This document shows positions 1 through 6,098 of a stretch of 6,346 nucleotides of DNA, piece by piece. Origin of the DNA: Calditrichota bacterium. Its GTDB lineage: Bacteria > Zhuqueibacterota > Zhuqueibacteria > Zhuqueibacterales > Geothermadaptataceae. A program made the position numbers and the translations under genes. The stretch is from positions 1 to 6,346 of the forward strand of contig QQUM01000323.1 of assembly GCA_008501545.1 (NCBI GenBank). Direction: 5' to 3'. The notes under the pieces were generated by a model. The model saw nothing but the letters and a program-made list of their open reading frames with translations. It did not search any database and was not told the DNA's origin. Each line of letters starts with the position of its first letter. Position 1 is the first letter of the stretch.

Positions 1-84
1 GCCTTGACTGCGTCCCCAACTTTAAATGCTATGCGCCAACACAAACAAAAGGAAAAAATCAAAAATTGAAAACTGATTGATCAC
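1..84. other. A/T-rich spacer after the beta-helix gene; unresolved edge
   Basis: This short stretch lies downstream of the minus-strand beta-helix gene. Read on the minus strand it is rich in T runs just after the stop, which could help end transcription, but I see no convincing stem. On the plus strand two frames are open from the left edge, one stopping at 67-69 and one at 78-80. Either could be the tail of a converging plus-strand gene, but 22 to 25 codons with no recognisable motif are not enough to call one. Confidence 0.4.
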
Positions 85-2493
85 TTATAAAACTAAAAAA
101 TCTGTCCAATCAATCCCGACCGGCTCTGGATTCGGGTATGCGGATATGATTAAATTATCTTCATTAGAAAAATTCTCAATTATTGGTTTATCCTTTTCAC
201 TTTCAATATTTGCGCTTTCCAATTGCGCTTTGGCAAAATTCGCAAGAACATGGTCACCCGAATTATTATATAACGCTAAAAACACTTTTTCTGCTTGCTC
301 TGAATCATTCAGAGCGTATTTTAGGATAGTTCCCTTCTCATATAATAACTCATATCCCAAATCTTTCGGGATATCCTTGTAGTTTAATATTCCGTCAATC
401 AGATTCAGTGCATCTTTGTAATTGCCTTGTTTTACCAAGTCGGGTAATGTAAATCTTATCATCTCAATCGGGATATTCTGATTGCCAACCAAGCCTGAGA
501 TATATCCGGCGAAAATGTCTTCTTTTCCTAATAATCGATAACATGCAGATATCCTGCTTAGCGCTTTTTTTAATTCGCTGTATGTCAGATTCTCAGTAAT
601 CGCACTTTTATAAGTAGAAATGACTGCACTGATTTGATTTTTAATTTCCTCGCTCAATACCGATTCCCTGCTAAGATTATCATCAGCAAACAGATCAATA
701 AATAACGTGTTTGCTCCGAATAACAAGCTACTTGTTGACGTTGTATTGGAAATCATTTGAGATTTGCCGGACTGTGTTCTGCCGCCGCAATATTGTACCG
801 GTTCGATGATGTCACAATTACCGGAATATGCCCCGGGGTAACTTAAAGTTGGCCTGATTGCATAAATTGAACTACCGCCGGCAGCATATAAATCGAGCTC
901 ATTCTCACAAAATGATGCACTGCTCATTCCCACATAAGAATTTGAAGCTGAGTTAATAGCTATATCATATCCTTCAATGTGATTTTGGTGTAACCCATTT
1001 GTGTTTGAGTTATAAAAGTTCCATGCGAAATCTGTTGTTTGCCCGTCATAATCCAGATTATACATTCCCGTTGCAACGCCACTATAAACATTTATTATTG
1101 CAAGGTGGGCATTTGAGTTGTAAACAATATTCTCAAGGCGAGATCCAGTGCCGCCATTTATTGTAATGGTCTTATAATTACCAATTCTAAAATCACCAAC
1201 GGAACACCAGCTTGAATTAGTGATTGTAATATGTCCATTGACTACTGTTCCGCTTACACCTTTCAATCTGATATTATTGCTGTTATTCGTAATGCTAAAA
1301 TTTTGGTTATAGGTCTTATTTAAGAGCTCGACAGTATAATAATAACCAGCATTACTCACTGCACTCGACACAGATGAGTAAAGACCTTTTAAAGTTGAAT
1401 AATATTTCAAATAAGCATCCAGGCCATTTATCGTTGAACCACTTTCTTGCACTATGGCGCCGCCGGTTGATTTAATGGAATAGCCATTTAGATTAACCGT
1501 GGATGTGGATGCAATTGTAAGGCTATAACTTGAAGGCACAGTTACATTACCTGTTAGTGTGGCTGGAAAAATCCACATTTCGTTATCAGACAAAGCGCCG
1601 CTGGTAGTGTAGGTTGCGTTTTTTAGAAAGGCATTAAAAATTGCATTATCATCACTTTCAGTTAGCTGTGCAGTAGTAAAGGAAGCGGAATTAGAGAGAA
1701 AAGAAACATTACCACCAACTTCTTTTTCCCATTTACTGTTTTCGAACGGATATTCCGAGTCATTAAAAAACCACGTTCTACCATTAATACTCTGGTTATC
1801 ATATGCAGCGAGGTTCAGGCGTTTCTGTTCATACACATCAAACGTATATGGACTAGTATGCGATGTGGCTGAAGCAGGATAAATTGCGGATCCAATGTTT
1901 CCACCGTCAGCGCCATCAAGATCATTGCGAACAGTCACACTAATTTCTGATGCAGGTGTTGTATAATCAACGTCCAGCGACAAATCCAAATAGCTATTTG
2001 ATCCATTTGTTCCTTCATTTTCAGAGACACCACCAAGTGCAATTGCATCCTCACCACCAATTGCATTTTGGATATCTGTTTTTAAATCGTCTGATATAAA
2101 GTTGCTGGAACCGTAAGATATTCCAGTTTTAAGTTCGGTGCTACTCCCAATTGTATTCCAATCATCCTCAGGATTATAACTTATATATCCAACTTTTGTG
2201 AGTTTAAAACTATAGCCTGAACCGCTTGTTGAATATATGACCTTAACCTGGGTGATGGTCGCATTGTTAGGAATGTTACTCAAATCAAAAACATAATAGC
2301 TCCTGGCGATATAAACATTAGAGCTTTCAGTTCTTCGACCAATATCGTAAAGGCCACCCTCGTAAGTTGATGAATTGATTTGCTCAATGGGAACAGGTAC
2401 AGATGTAATAGTTTTCGAACCCGGGATAGTCTGTGAGAATCCAATATTCATTAGAAGGGCTATAGCGTAACAGAACAAACTGATTCGTTTCAT
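85..2493 (-). CDS. Secreted beta-helix protein with helical TPR-like C-terminus and truncated YPNP sorting signal
   Basis: 802 residues. Residues 1-20 form a Sec signal peptide (MKR, hydrophobic core, then GFS-Q as a likely signal peptidase I site). Residues about 25-225 look like a beta-sandwich, with a 'YYVFDLSNIPNNATIT' segment at 66-81 typical of extracellular carbohydrate-binding or DNRLRE-like modules. Residues about 310-560 are Ser/Thr/Asn/Gly-rich short strands (for example 'ITNSSWCSVGDFRIGN') that fit a right-handed parallel beta-helix. Residues about 605-760 switch to amphipathic helices with a TPR-like pattern ('QGNYKDALNLIDGIL' at 689-703). At 784-789 comes 'SAYPNP', the usual start of a type IX secretion C-terminal domain, but the protein stops 13 residues later, whereas such domains normally run about 70-80 residues. 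The start is supported by an AAGGA ribosome site (2503-2507) nine bases upstream of ATG. No catalytic residues are evident. The domain reading is by eye; a secreted or surface location is likely and the function is unknown. Confidence 0.85.
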   Translation of the reverse strand: MKRISLFCYAIALLMNIGFSQTIPGSKTITSVPVPIEQINSSTYEGGLYDIGRRTESSNVYIARSYYVFDLSNIPNNATITQVKVIYSTSGSGYSFKLTKVGYISYNPEDDWNTIGSSTELKTGISYGSSNFISDDLKTDIQNAIGGEDAIALGGVSENEGTNGSNSYLDLSLDVDYTTPASEISVTVRNDLDGADGGNIGSAIYPASATSHTSPYTFDVYEQKRLNLAAYDNQSINGRTWFFNDSEYPFENSKWEKEVGGNVSFLSNSASFTTAQLTESDDNAIFNAFLKNATYTTSGALSDNEMWIFPATLTGNVTVPSSYSLTIASTSTVNLNGYSIKSTGGAIVQESGSTINGLDAYLKYYSTLKGLYSSVSSAVSNAGYYYTVELLNKTYNQNFSITNNSNNIRLKGVSGTVVNGHITITNSSWCSVGDFRIGNYKTITINGGTGSRLENIVYNSNAHLAIINVYSGVATGMYNLDYDGQTTDFAWNFYNSNTNGLHQNHIEGYDIAINSASNSYVGMSSASFCENELDLYAAGGSSIYAIRPTLSYPGAYSGNCDIIEPVQYCGGRTQSGKSQMISNTTSTSSLLFGANTLFIDLFADDNLSRESVLSEEIKNQISAVISTYKSAITENLTYSELKKALSRISACYRLLGKEDIFAGYISGLVGNQNIPIEMIRFTLPDLVKQGNYKDALNLIDGILNYKDIPKDLGYELLYEKGTILKYALNDSEQAEKVFLALYNNSGDHVLANFAKAQLESANIESEKDKPIIENFSNEDNLIISAYPNPEPVGIDWTDFLVL

Positions 2494-2611
2494 GATTTTC
2501 TTTCCTTTCTTCGGAAATATATTATTTTAAACAAAGAACAGCCCACTGCAGGACTACTTTAACTGCAAACAAGGGTGCCAACCTTAAGTGTGAGCTTGTT
2601 CTATTCATCTG

Positions 2612-2637
2612 GGAGACGATGTTGTCGCATCGTCTCC
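2612..2637. repeat. Perfect 10-bp palindromic hairpin, GAGACG type
   Basis: GGAGACGATG (2612-2621) and CATCGTCTCC (2628-2637) are exact reverse complements around the six-base loop TTGTCG. The plus strand then reads TTATTTTTA, so the hairpin looks like a terminator only in the plus direction, where no gene precedes it. In the minus direction it sits 25 bases after the lipoprotein stop with no T run. It may still stop or stabilise the lipoprotein transcript. Palindromes with a GAGACG core are, from memory, common dispersed repeats in Bacteroidota-like and cyanobacterial genomes, so a REP-type repeat is the preferred reading. The pairing is certain and the class is inferred. Confidence 0.6.
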
Positions 2638-2662
2638 TTATTTTTAGTTGTAATTTTGATTT

Positions 2663-3754
2663 TTACGGCAACTCTCCTCCATTATTCATTATTGTACCGT
2701 GCAAGACTAAATTCCATGCATTCACATCCGATGCATTTCTCACAGCAAAAAAGATATCAGTGCTAAAAATACCGGGCGTGTTCAGCAGACTCATCCGGGG
2801 CGCTGGAAATTCATAAAGGTGTTGAGTCTCCTCACCATTATAGTGAGCAAGTCCATCTCGGGTTTTGATAAAAATGTCTGCTTCATTTTTTCCATAAACT
2901 CCATAGACCCTAAGATTGAGTTGTGAATCAGCAAACGACAGCTCTTTTGCTAAATCAGTTCCAGAATATCTGTATATTTCATTATCTATGACAAAATAAG
3001 CCCTATTTCCTATCATATTTAAATTGACAAAATTTTGCGATGAGTAAAATTCCTTAACCGAATCTTCTTCAACCAAGTTAAGCGTCCATCTGTCTGGACC
3101 ATTGCTAATGAGACCATTCTGCCAGGATAGTATAAATAGTTTTTTCTTTTCTTTTCGAACTTTTATAAATTGTGAATTATAAGGTCCAACATCGATGATA
3201 GTCTTCCAATTTTTACCATCAAAATGGAGTAAAAAACCACGCATGTCATCTTTTTGGCCATCATAAAAACTGACGATACCAGACGCATAAATATCTTTAT
3301 GGGACGTCCCCCAGATATCCTGTACTTCCATTTGATAAGCACTATCAATATCATACACATAGCGTTCACTCCATGTGTTCCCGTCAAAATGCCAGATTCC
3401 CGCGCCATGCGACAACCAGCCACCGCCGCCCCCCATCCAGACATCATCTGCGCTGAAACCAAACAATGTATTTCCAGAACACCAGATAATTTCCTTCGTA
3501 TAGGTTGTCCATTCTTCACCATCAAAATGCAACAACCGGTCATTTTGTGTTCCACCCGCTCCAACTGCCCACACATCGTTCGGTGTGGCGCCCCATATCG
3601 CGCCAATATAATTCACGGGCATATCCAAGGTATCAAGCGACCAGACGTAGTTGCGTTTGCCGGGCTCCAGTTTCGGAGAGACAGGATCTTTATTACAAAA
3701 ATAAAAAAGAAGGGAAAGGATCAACAGAGAAGGAAATAGGGGTTTTCGTAGCAT
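2663..3754 (-). CDS. Exported or lipid-anchored protein with WGTSPNDVWAVG/LHFDG propeller-like repeats
   Basis: 363 residues. The N-terminus (MLRKPLF, hydrophobic to residue 19, then Cys20-Asn-Lys-Asp) looks like a lipoprotein signal, but Phe at -1 and -3 is a poor lipobox, so plain Sec export is possible. Repeats follow, each pairing an 'IWG.s..DvwavG' turn with an 'LLHFDG..W' strand: residues 51-82, 97-128 and 147-173 are clear. A weaker copy spans about 285-309 ('VYGKNEADIFI ... LAHYNGEE') and a relic about 329-352. This repeat type occurs in outer-surface proteins of myxobacteria and FCB bacteria and is thought to fold as beta-propeller blades; no enzyme residues are visible. ATG at 3752-3754 is preceded by GGAG (3761-3764) six bases away, supporting this start. 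The next gene on the same strand begins 169 bases downstream, across a strong hairpin, so co-transcription is uncertain. A binding or scaffold role is inference. Confidence 0.8.
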   Translation of the reverse strand: MLRKPLFPSLLILSLLFYFCNKDPVSPKLEPGKRNYVWSLDTLDMPVNYIGAIWGATPNDVWAVGAGGTQNDRLLHFDGEEWTTYTKEIIWCSGNTLFGFSADDVWMGGGGGWLSHGAGIWHFDGNTWSERYVYDIDSAYQMEVQDIWGTSHKDIYASGIVSFYDGQKDDMRGFLLHFDGKNWKTIIDVGPYNSQFIKVRKEKKKLFILSWQNGLISNGPDRWTLNLVEEDSVKEFYSSQNFVNLNMIGNRAYFVIDNEIYRYSGTDLAKELSFADSQLNLRVYGVYGKNEADIFIKTRDGLAHYNGEETQHLYEFPAPRMSLLNTPGIFSTDIFFAVRNASDVNAWNLVLHGTIMNNGGELP

Positions 3755-3973
3755 GGGATTCTCCGGTTTAATGTCAGTGTGTTAAATCAACAAGCCACAA
3801 GTTACAAGTTTTTCGGGGAAATTTTACCATAAGGTGGATCAAAACAAGTGCAAATCAATCCAGGCTGTGCATAAAAGCGGGAATGGTAACACATGATAGA
3901 AAAACAGGAGAGCGAGACGCCGAACCGGAGGTGTCCCATTTTTTATCAGCCGCCGCACCGGGTAAACTGCTCG

Positions 3974-4027
3974 ACTAAAATTAAAACTAAAACTAAAACT
4001 AAAACTAAAACTAAAACTAAAACTAAA
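3974..4027. repeat. Hexanucleotide tandem repeat (ACTAAA)9
   Basis: Nine back-to-back ACTAAA units fill 54 bases. The second unit (3980-3985) carries C to T and reads ATTAAA; the others are exact, and three more A follow at 4028-4030. Read on the minus strand the six-base period keeps frame as alternating Phe-Ser codons (TTT AGT), but no credible gene contains it. Such runs change copy number by slippage, so this is a likely variable-number locus between strains. It sits roughly 220 bases upstream of the lipoprotein start. Confidence 0.9.
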
Positions 4028-4069
4028 AAAATATACACTCTTTTTCGAAAAATGCAATAATTTTGATGC

Positions 4070-4185
4070 TGTTAGGTAATGATTTCATTACTTAGTTTTT
4101 CCAGAATATCGGTATCAACTCATTTATTTAAGTCCAATAGAGAATCAGCTATCAATTGATGACGTACTTATAGCAGCACCTAACA
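4070..4185. repeat. 116-base segment bounded by inverted TGTTAGGT / ACCTAACA
   Basis: TGTTAGGT at 4070-4077 and ACCTAACA at 4178-4185 are exact reverse complements about 100 bases apart. Overlapping the left copy is a nearly gapless palindrome, GTAATGA-TT-TCATTAC (4076-4091). GCTG or its complement also lies beside both ends (4068-4071 and 4174-4177). The layout could be the remains of a small non-autonomous mobile element, but I see no target duplication and 8-base arms can arise by chance in A/T-rich DNA. Confidence 0.35.
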
Positions 4186-4290
4186 ATAAATATTATCCGA
4201 CAGTTTTCCGTCGGTTTATAATACACAGTTTGTTGTGTAAAACAGTAGCTACAGATGTTAATAATTTAATAATAAAGAAAAAGCAAGCTC

Positions 4291-4311
4291 AAAAAACAGA
4301 AGGCGCATCTG
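4291..4311 (-). terminator. Weak intrinsic terminator after the FAD oxidoreductase gene
   Basis: Read on the minus strand, a CAGA/TCTG stem with a seven-base loop (4297-4311) is followed directly by six T (4291-4296) and preceded by a short A run, about 70 bases past the stop of the FAD gene. The order of A run, stem and T run suits an intrinsic terminator, but a four-pair stem is short, so the call is tentative. Confidence 0.3.
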
Positions 4312-4354
4312 GTCTTTTTACGACGAAGTACCCTGCCAAATAATACGGTTGCGT

Positions 4355-4383
4355 AAACCGGTCGTTGCTTCTGCAAACCGGTC
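4355..4383. repeat. Short direct repeat AAACCGGTC x2 at the end of the FAD gene
   Basis: AAACCGGTC occurs at 4355-4363 and again at 4375-4383, 20 bases apart, the second copy touching the stop codon of the FAD gene. Each holds the palindrome ACCGGT. On the minus strand a CGGTT/AACCG stem (4346-4360) overlaps the outer copy. This could be a small protein site or a duplication scar; no function can be assigned. Confidence 0.35.
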
Positions 4384-5747
4384 TATACAGCCAGTTCGCC
4401 ACCGCGTGCGATGATGATGCGCTTGACATCCTGCGGATCAACGTTACGGGGGTCGCACTGTTTCCGGATGCACAGTCCTGCTGTGATGCCCACGGCCTGC
4501 CCCATCATTGAACCGGTTGTGCTGACGCGAGCTGAGGACAAAGCCAATTGATCACCCGAAAAACAGCGGCCCGCCATCATCAGATTCGTGGCGTCCCTGG
4601 CGATTAAGCTTCGCAGCGGAATCTGATAGGGTGGAACCTGGAGCTGATCCTTTGGCAGAATATAGGTGCGTTTGTCATCGTCCGGTTTGTGCCCGTCGAG
4701 ATAGAACGTTCCGCGGGCAACACCGTCATCGAAGGCGCGACCGGCACGCAGATCATCAACGGTGAGGATGTAGTCACCGACAATGCGGCAACCTTCACGG
4801 GTGCCGATGATCGGGCTGCAATGGTCCAGGAGCCATGGCTTTTTCTCCTGGCGCTGGTGAAAATCGAGCACTTCCATCATTCGCCGGCGACCTGCTACCT
4901 CGGCTTTGGTGAGACTTTGTGTATCCGTTGAATCGAACATCGGAATTTTAATTTTGATTGCGTTGCCCCCGGGGCCGTCAGGCCAAATGCTTGTCATGGG
5001 CAGATCGTCTTTCTTGCGCACGGGATTAAACCAGCCTTCGGGCAGGTGGGATTTGCCATCTTTGGATTCGACGTGACGTACGAAATACATCATCGACATC
5101 GGCAGTTGGTACCCGCTCGGGCCTCCCTGCATCGTCTCGAAGCCAGCATAGCGGGCCACGTCGCCATCGCCCGTGCAATCGATGAACTGTTTTGCACGCA
5201 GGGCCTCAGGGCCGCTTTTGCCACAAACGATACACTCTTCGATGCGCCCGTTGCCGTCCGTTTGCACATCGACGAAACGTGTGTGTAGCAGCAAATGTAC
5301 CCCTCGTTCGAGGAGCATCTCCTGTAAAATGATGGCGAAAATTTCGTAGTGAAAGCATGTATCCTTGCCATAACCGATAGCATCCCATATCCTGAGATCA
5401 TGAACCATCTGATCAAAGACTTCCCCCTGACCGCTCATCTGTCCACAGAAGTTGGCTACGCCTCCAGTGGTCAACATGCCGCCGGTAATCGCGAAGCGTT
5501 CAACGAGAATCACTTTCGCACCAGACTTGGCAGCAGCGCAGGCTGCAGAGACACCTGCTATGCCACCCCCAATTACCGCAACATCTGTTGTGTAGCGGAC
5601 AGGAACCTTGCGGTTCCATATTGTTTCATTCTCAGTTTGCGAACTGGTTTTTTTGCCTGGACTTGCCTGGGTGCCTTGCGCGGAAGAGAGCATGCCAGCG
5701 CCAAGCGTCGCAGCGCTCAGCCGTTTCATAAAATCACGACGCTCCAT
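4383..5747 (-). CDS. Tat-exported FAD-dependent oxidoreductase (FAD_oxidored, PF12831-like)
   Basis: 454 residues, full length for the family. The N-terminus carries a twin-arginine signal (RRDFMKRL at 3-10, then a mild hydrophobic stretch with small residues to about 24), so the enzyme is expected to fold with its cofactor and move to the periplasm. The Rossmann motif is VIGGGIAG at 58-65 (G60-x-G62-x-x-G65), with the ribose-binding Glu83 in 'LVERF' and the family block 'TGGMLTTGGVANF' at 88-100. A second FAD block is 'DCTGDGDVA' at 190-198, then 'IGTREGCRIVGDYILT' at 314-329 and the C-terminal 'MMAGRCFSGD ... STTGSMMGQAVGITA'. AAGAAGG (5754-5760) lies six bases before ATG, fixing the start. 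The substrate is unknown; relatives often accompany glycoside hydrolase, sulfatase or esterase genes, and the upstream neighbour here is a sialate O-acetylesterase-type protein, suggesting sugar oxidation or processing (inference). The gene is clearly more G/C-rich than the left half of the window. Confidence 0.9.
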   Translation of the reverse strand: MERRDFMKRLSAATLGAGMLSSAQGTQASPGKKTSSQTENETIWNRKVPVRYTTDVAVIGGGIAGVSAACAAAKSGAKVILVERFAITGGMLTTGGVANFCGQMSGQGEVFDQMVHDLRIWDAIGYGKDTCFHYEIFAIILQEMLLERGVHLLLHTRFVDVQTDGNGRIEECIVCGKSGPEALRAKQFIDCTGDGDVARYAGFETMQGGPSGYQLPMSMMYFVRHVESKDGKSHLPEGWFNPVRKKDDLPMTSIWPDGPGGNAIKIKIPMFDSTDTQSLTKAEVAGRRRMMEVLDFHQRQEKKPWLLDHCSPIIGTREGCRIVGDYILTVDDLRAGRAFDDGVARGTFYLDGHKPDDDKRTYILPKDQLQVPPYQIPLRSLIARDATNLMMAGRCFSGDQLALSSARVSTTGSMMGQAVGITAGLCIRKQCDPRNVDPQDVKRIIIARGGELAV

Positions 5748-5920
5748 AGTGAACCTTCTTTCGTTGTTATGCTTAATAGGGTGTAATTTAAGGCAAAGCA
5801 GGATTTATATGGATGGATAAAAACCGGACATACTCCATCGTTCGTGGATAGGAAGCCCGATCAAAAAGCTTTACTGCATTACTACTCTGTCATACCTAAT
5901 AATTGTGCGTCGTTCATCGC

Positions 5921-5962
5921 GTCATTCCGGTTTCTGCGCTTTCCAGCAGAATACCGGAATCC
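5921..5962 (+). repeat. REP-like hairpin, copy 1
   Basis: The copy starts GTCATTCCGG. A 14-pair stem joins 5924-5937 to 5946-5960, with one unpaired T (5952) in the 3' arm and an eight-base loop (GCTTTCCA). Compared with copy 2 it has two extra pairs near the loop. Pair T5926-A5958 corresponds to a G-C pair in copy 2, so the structure, not only the sequence, is kept. Confidence 0.7.
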
Positions 5963-6021
5963 TGCCGAGTTCTCTTTGCATTTTGATCGAAGTCGTACCT
6001 AAAATCTATAGTGGTACGATG

Positions 6022-6059
6022 GGATGCCGGTATTGCAAAAAGCGCAAACCGGCATGACG
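6022..6059 (-). repeat. REP-like hairpin, copy 2 (inverted)
   Basis: Read on the minus strand it starts GTCATGCCGGTTTGCGCTTT and matches copy 1 apart from single changes and short gaps. In plus coordinates the stem joins 6024-6036 to 6044-6055, 12 pairs, with A6032 unpaired (the same bulged T as in copy 1 when read on the minus strand) and a seven-base loop. Pair G6026-C6053 replaces the T-A pair of copy 1. Confidence 0.7.
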
Positions 6060-6098
6060 TTTAGGAACCAAACTCACGAATTAAGCTGTGACAGAATA

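Larger units (their letters stand above)
3755..4382. other. 628-base A/T-rich spacer without a supported gene
   Basis: This gap separates the lipoprotein from the FAD oxidoreductase. It holds a ribosome site for the lipoprotein at its left edge, a G/C-richer patch (about 3910-3970), nine ACTAAA hexamers (3974-4027), a segment bounded by inverted 8-mers (4070-4185), two small hairpins (CCGAC/GTCGG at 4197-4214 and TACACA/TGTGTA at 4222-4239) and a weak minus-strand terminator (4291-4311). A 72-codon open frame on the minus strand (3839-4057) owes its length to the hexamers and is not called. The gene-free length and scattered repeats look like decayed or repeat-rich spacer. The lipoprotein's promoter should lie here, but no clear -35/-10 pair stands out. 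Confidence 0.6.
5886..6095. repeat. REPIN-like / MITE-like imperfect inverted repeat
   Basis: Two copies of one ~40-base hairpin lie in opposite orientation (5921-5962 and 6022-6059) with a third small hairpin between them, and the whole is bounded by TCTGTCA (5886-5892) and its complement TGACAGA (6089-6095). Sequence between the outer 7-mers and the hairpins is only loosely alike. Paired inverted REPs are the defining form of REPINs, which in known cases are mobilised by REP-associated tyrosine transposases (RAYT) encoded elsewhere. None is in this window. The right end lies four bases short of the esterase stop codon. Confidence 0.65.
5748..6098. other. 351-base spacer largely occupied by a REPIN-like repeat
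   Basis: The spacer lies between the esterase stop and the start of the FAD gene. It contains the FAD gene's ribosome site (5754-5760), an inverted 12-mer with one mismatch (5858-5869 with 5978-5989) flanking the first REP-like hairpin, a central hairpin TCGTACC/GGTACGA (5993-5999 and 6013-6019), and two REP-like hairpins in opposite orientation. No open reading frame is convincing. Since the repeats sit between the two genes, they may separate or modulate expression of an esterase-FAD transcript. No clear promoter pair is seen upstream of the FAD gene. Confidence 0.6.

Noticed and set aside
2564..2580. Sigma-54-like promoter upstream of the beta-helix gene (TGGCAC ... TTGCA on the minus strand)
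   Set aside because: The GG and GC elements are 11 bases apart instead of the strict 10, and no activator site is visible, so it is only a near miss.
3163..3739. Long open frames overlapping the lipoprotein gene on both strands
   Set aside because: They lack export signals, motifs and ribosome sites, while the 363-residue frame has a signal peptide and clear repeats.
3974..4027. Telomere-like repeat or CRISPR array
   Set aside because: The unit is a six-base simple repeat with no spacers and lies within an ordinary bacterial spacer; it fits slippage expansion.
3839..4057. 72-codon minus-strand open frame with an alternating Phe-Ser run
   Set aside because: Its length depends on the ACTAAA repeat lacking stops in that frame. 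There is no ribosome site of note, and the rest of the sequence has no coding character.
4071..4184. Integron attC site
   Set aside because: GTTRRRY comes before RYYYAAC, the reverse of an attC site, and no partner core sites are found at the right distance on either side.
4197..4239. Two small hairpins (CCGAC/GTCGG and TACACA/TGTGTA) as terminators or an RNA gene
   Set aside because: The stems are only five and six pairs without a proper T run in the transcribed direction, and I recognise no RNA family.
5046..5786. Overlapping open frames across the FAD gene
   Set aside because: They are shadows of a G/C-rich gene whose own frame carries intact FAD-binding motifs from end to end.
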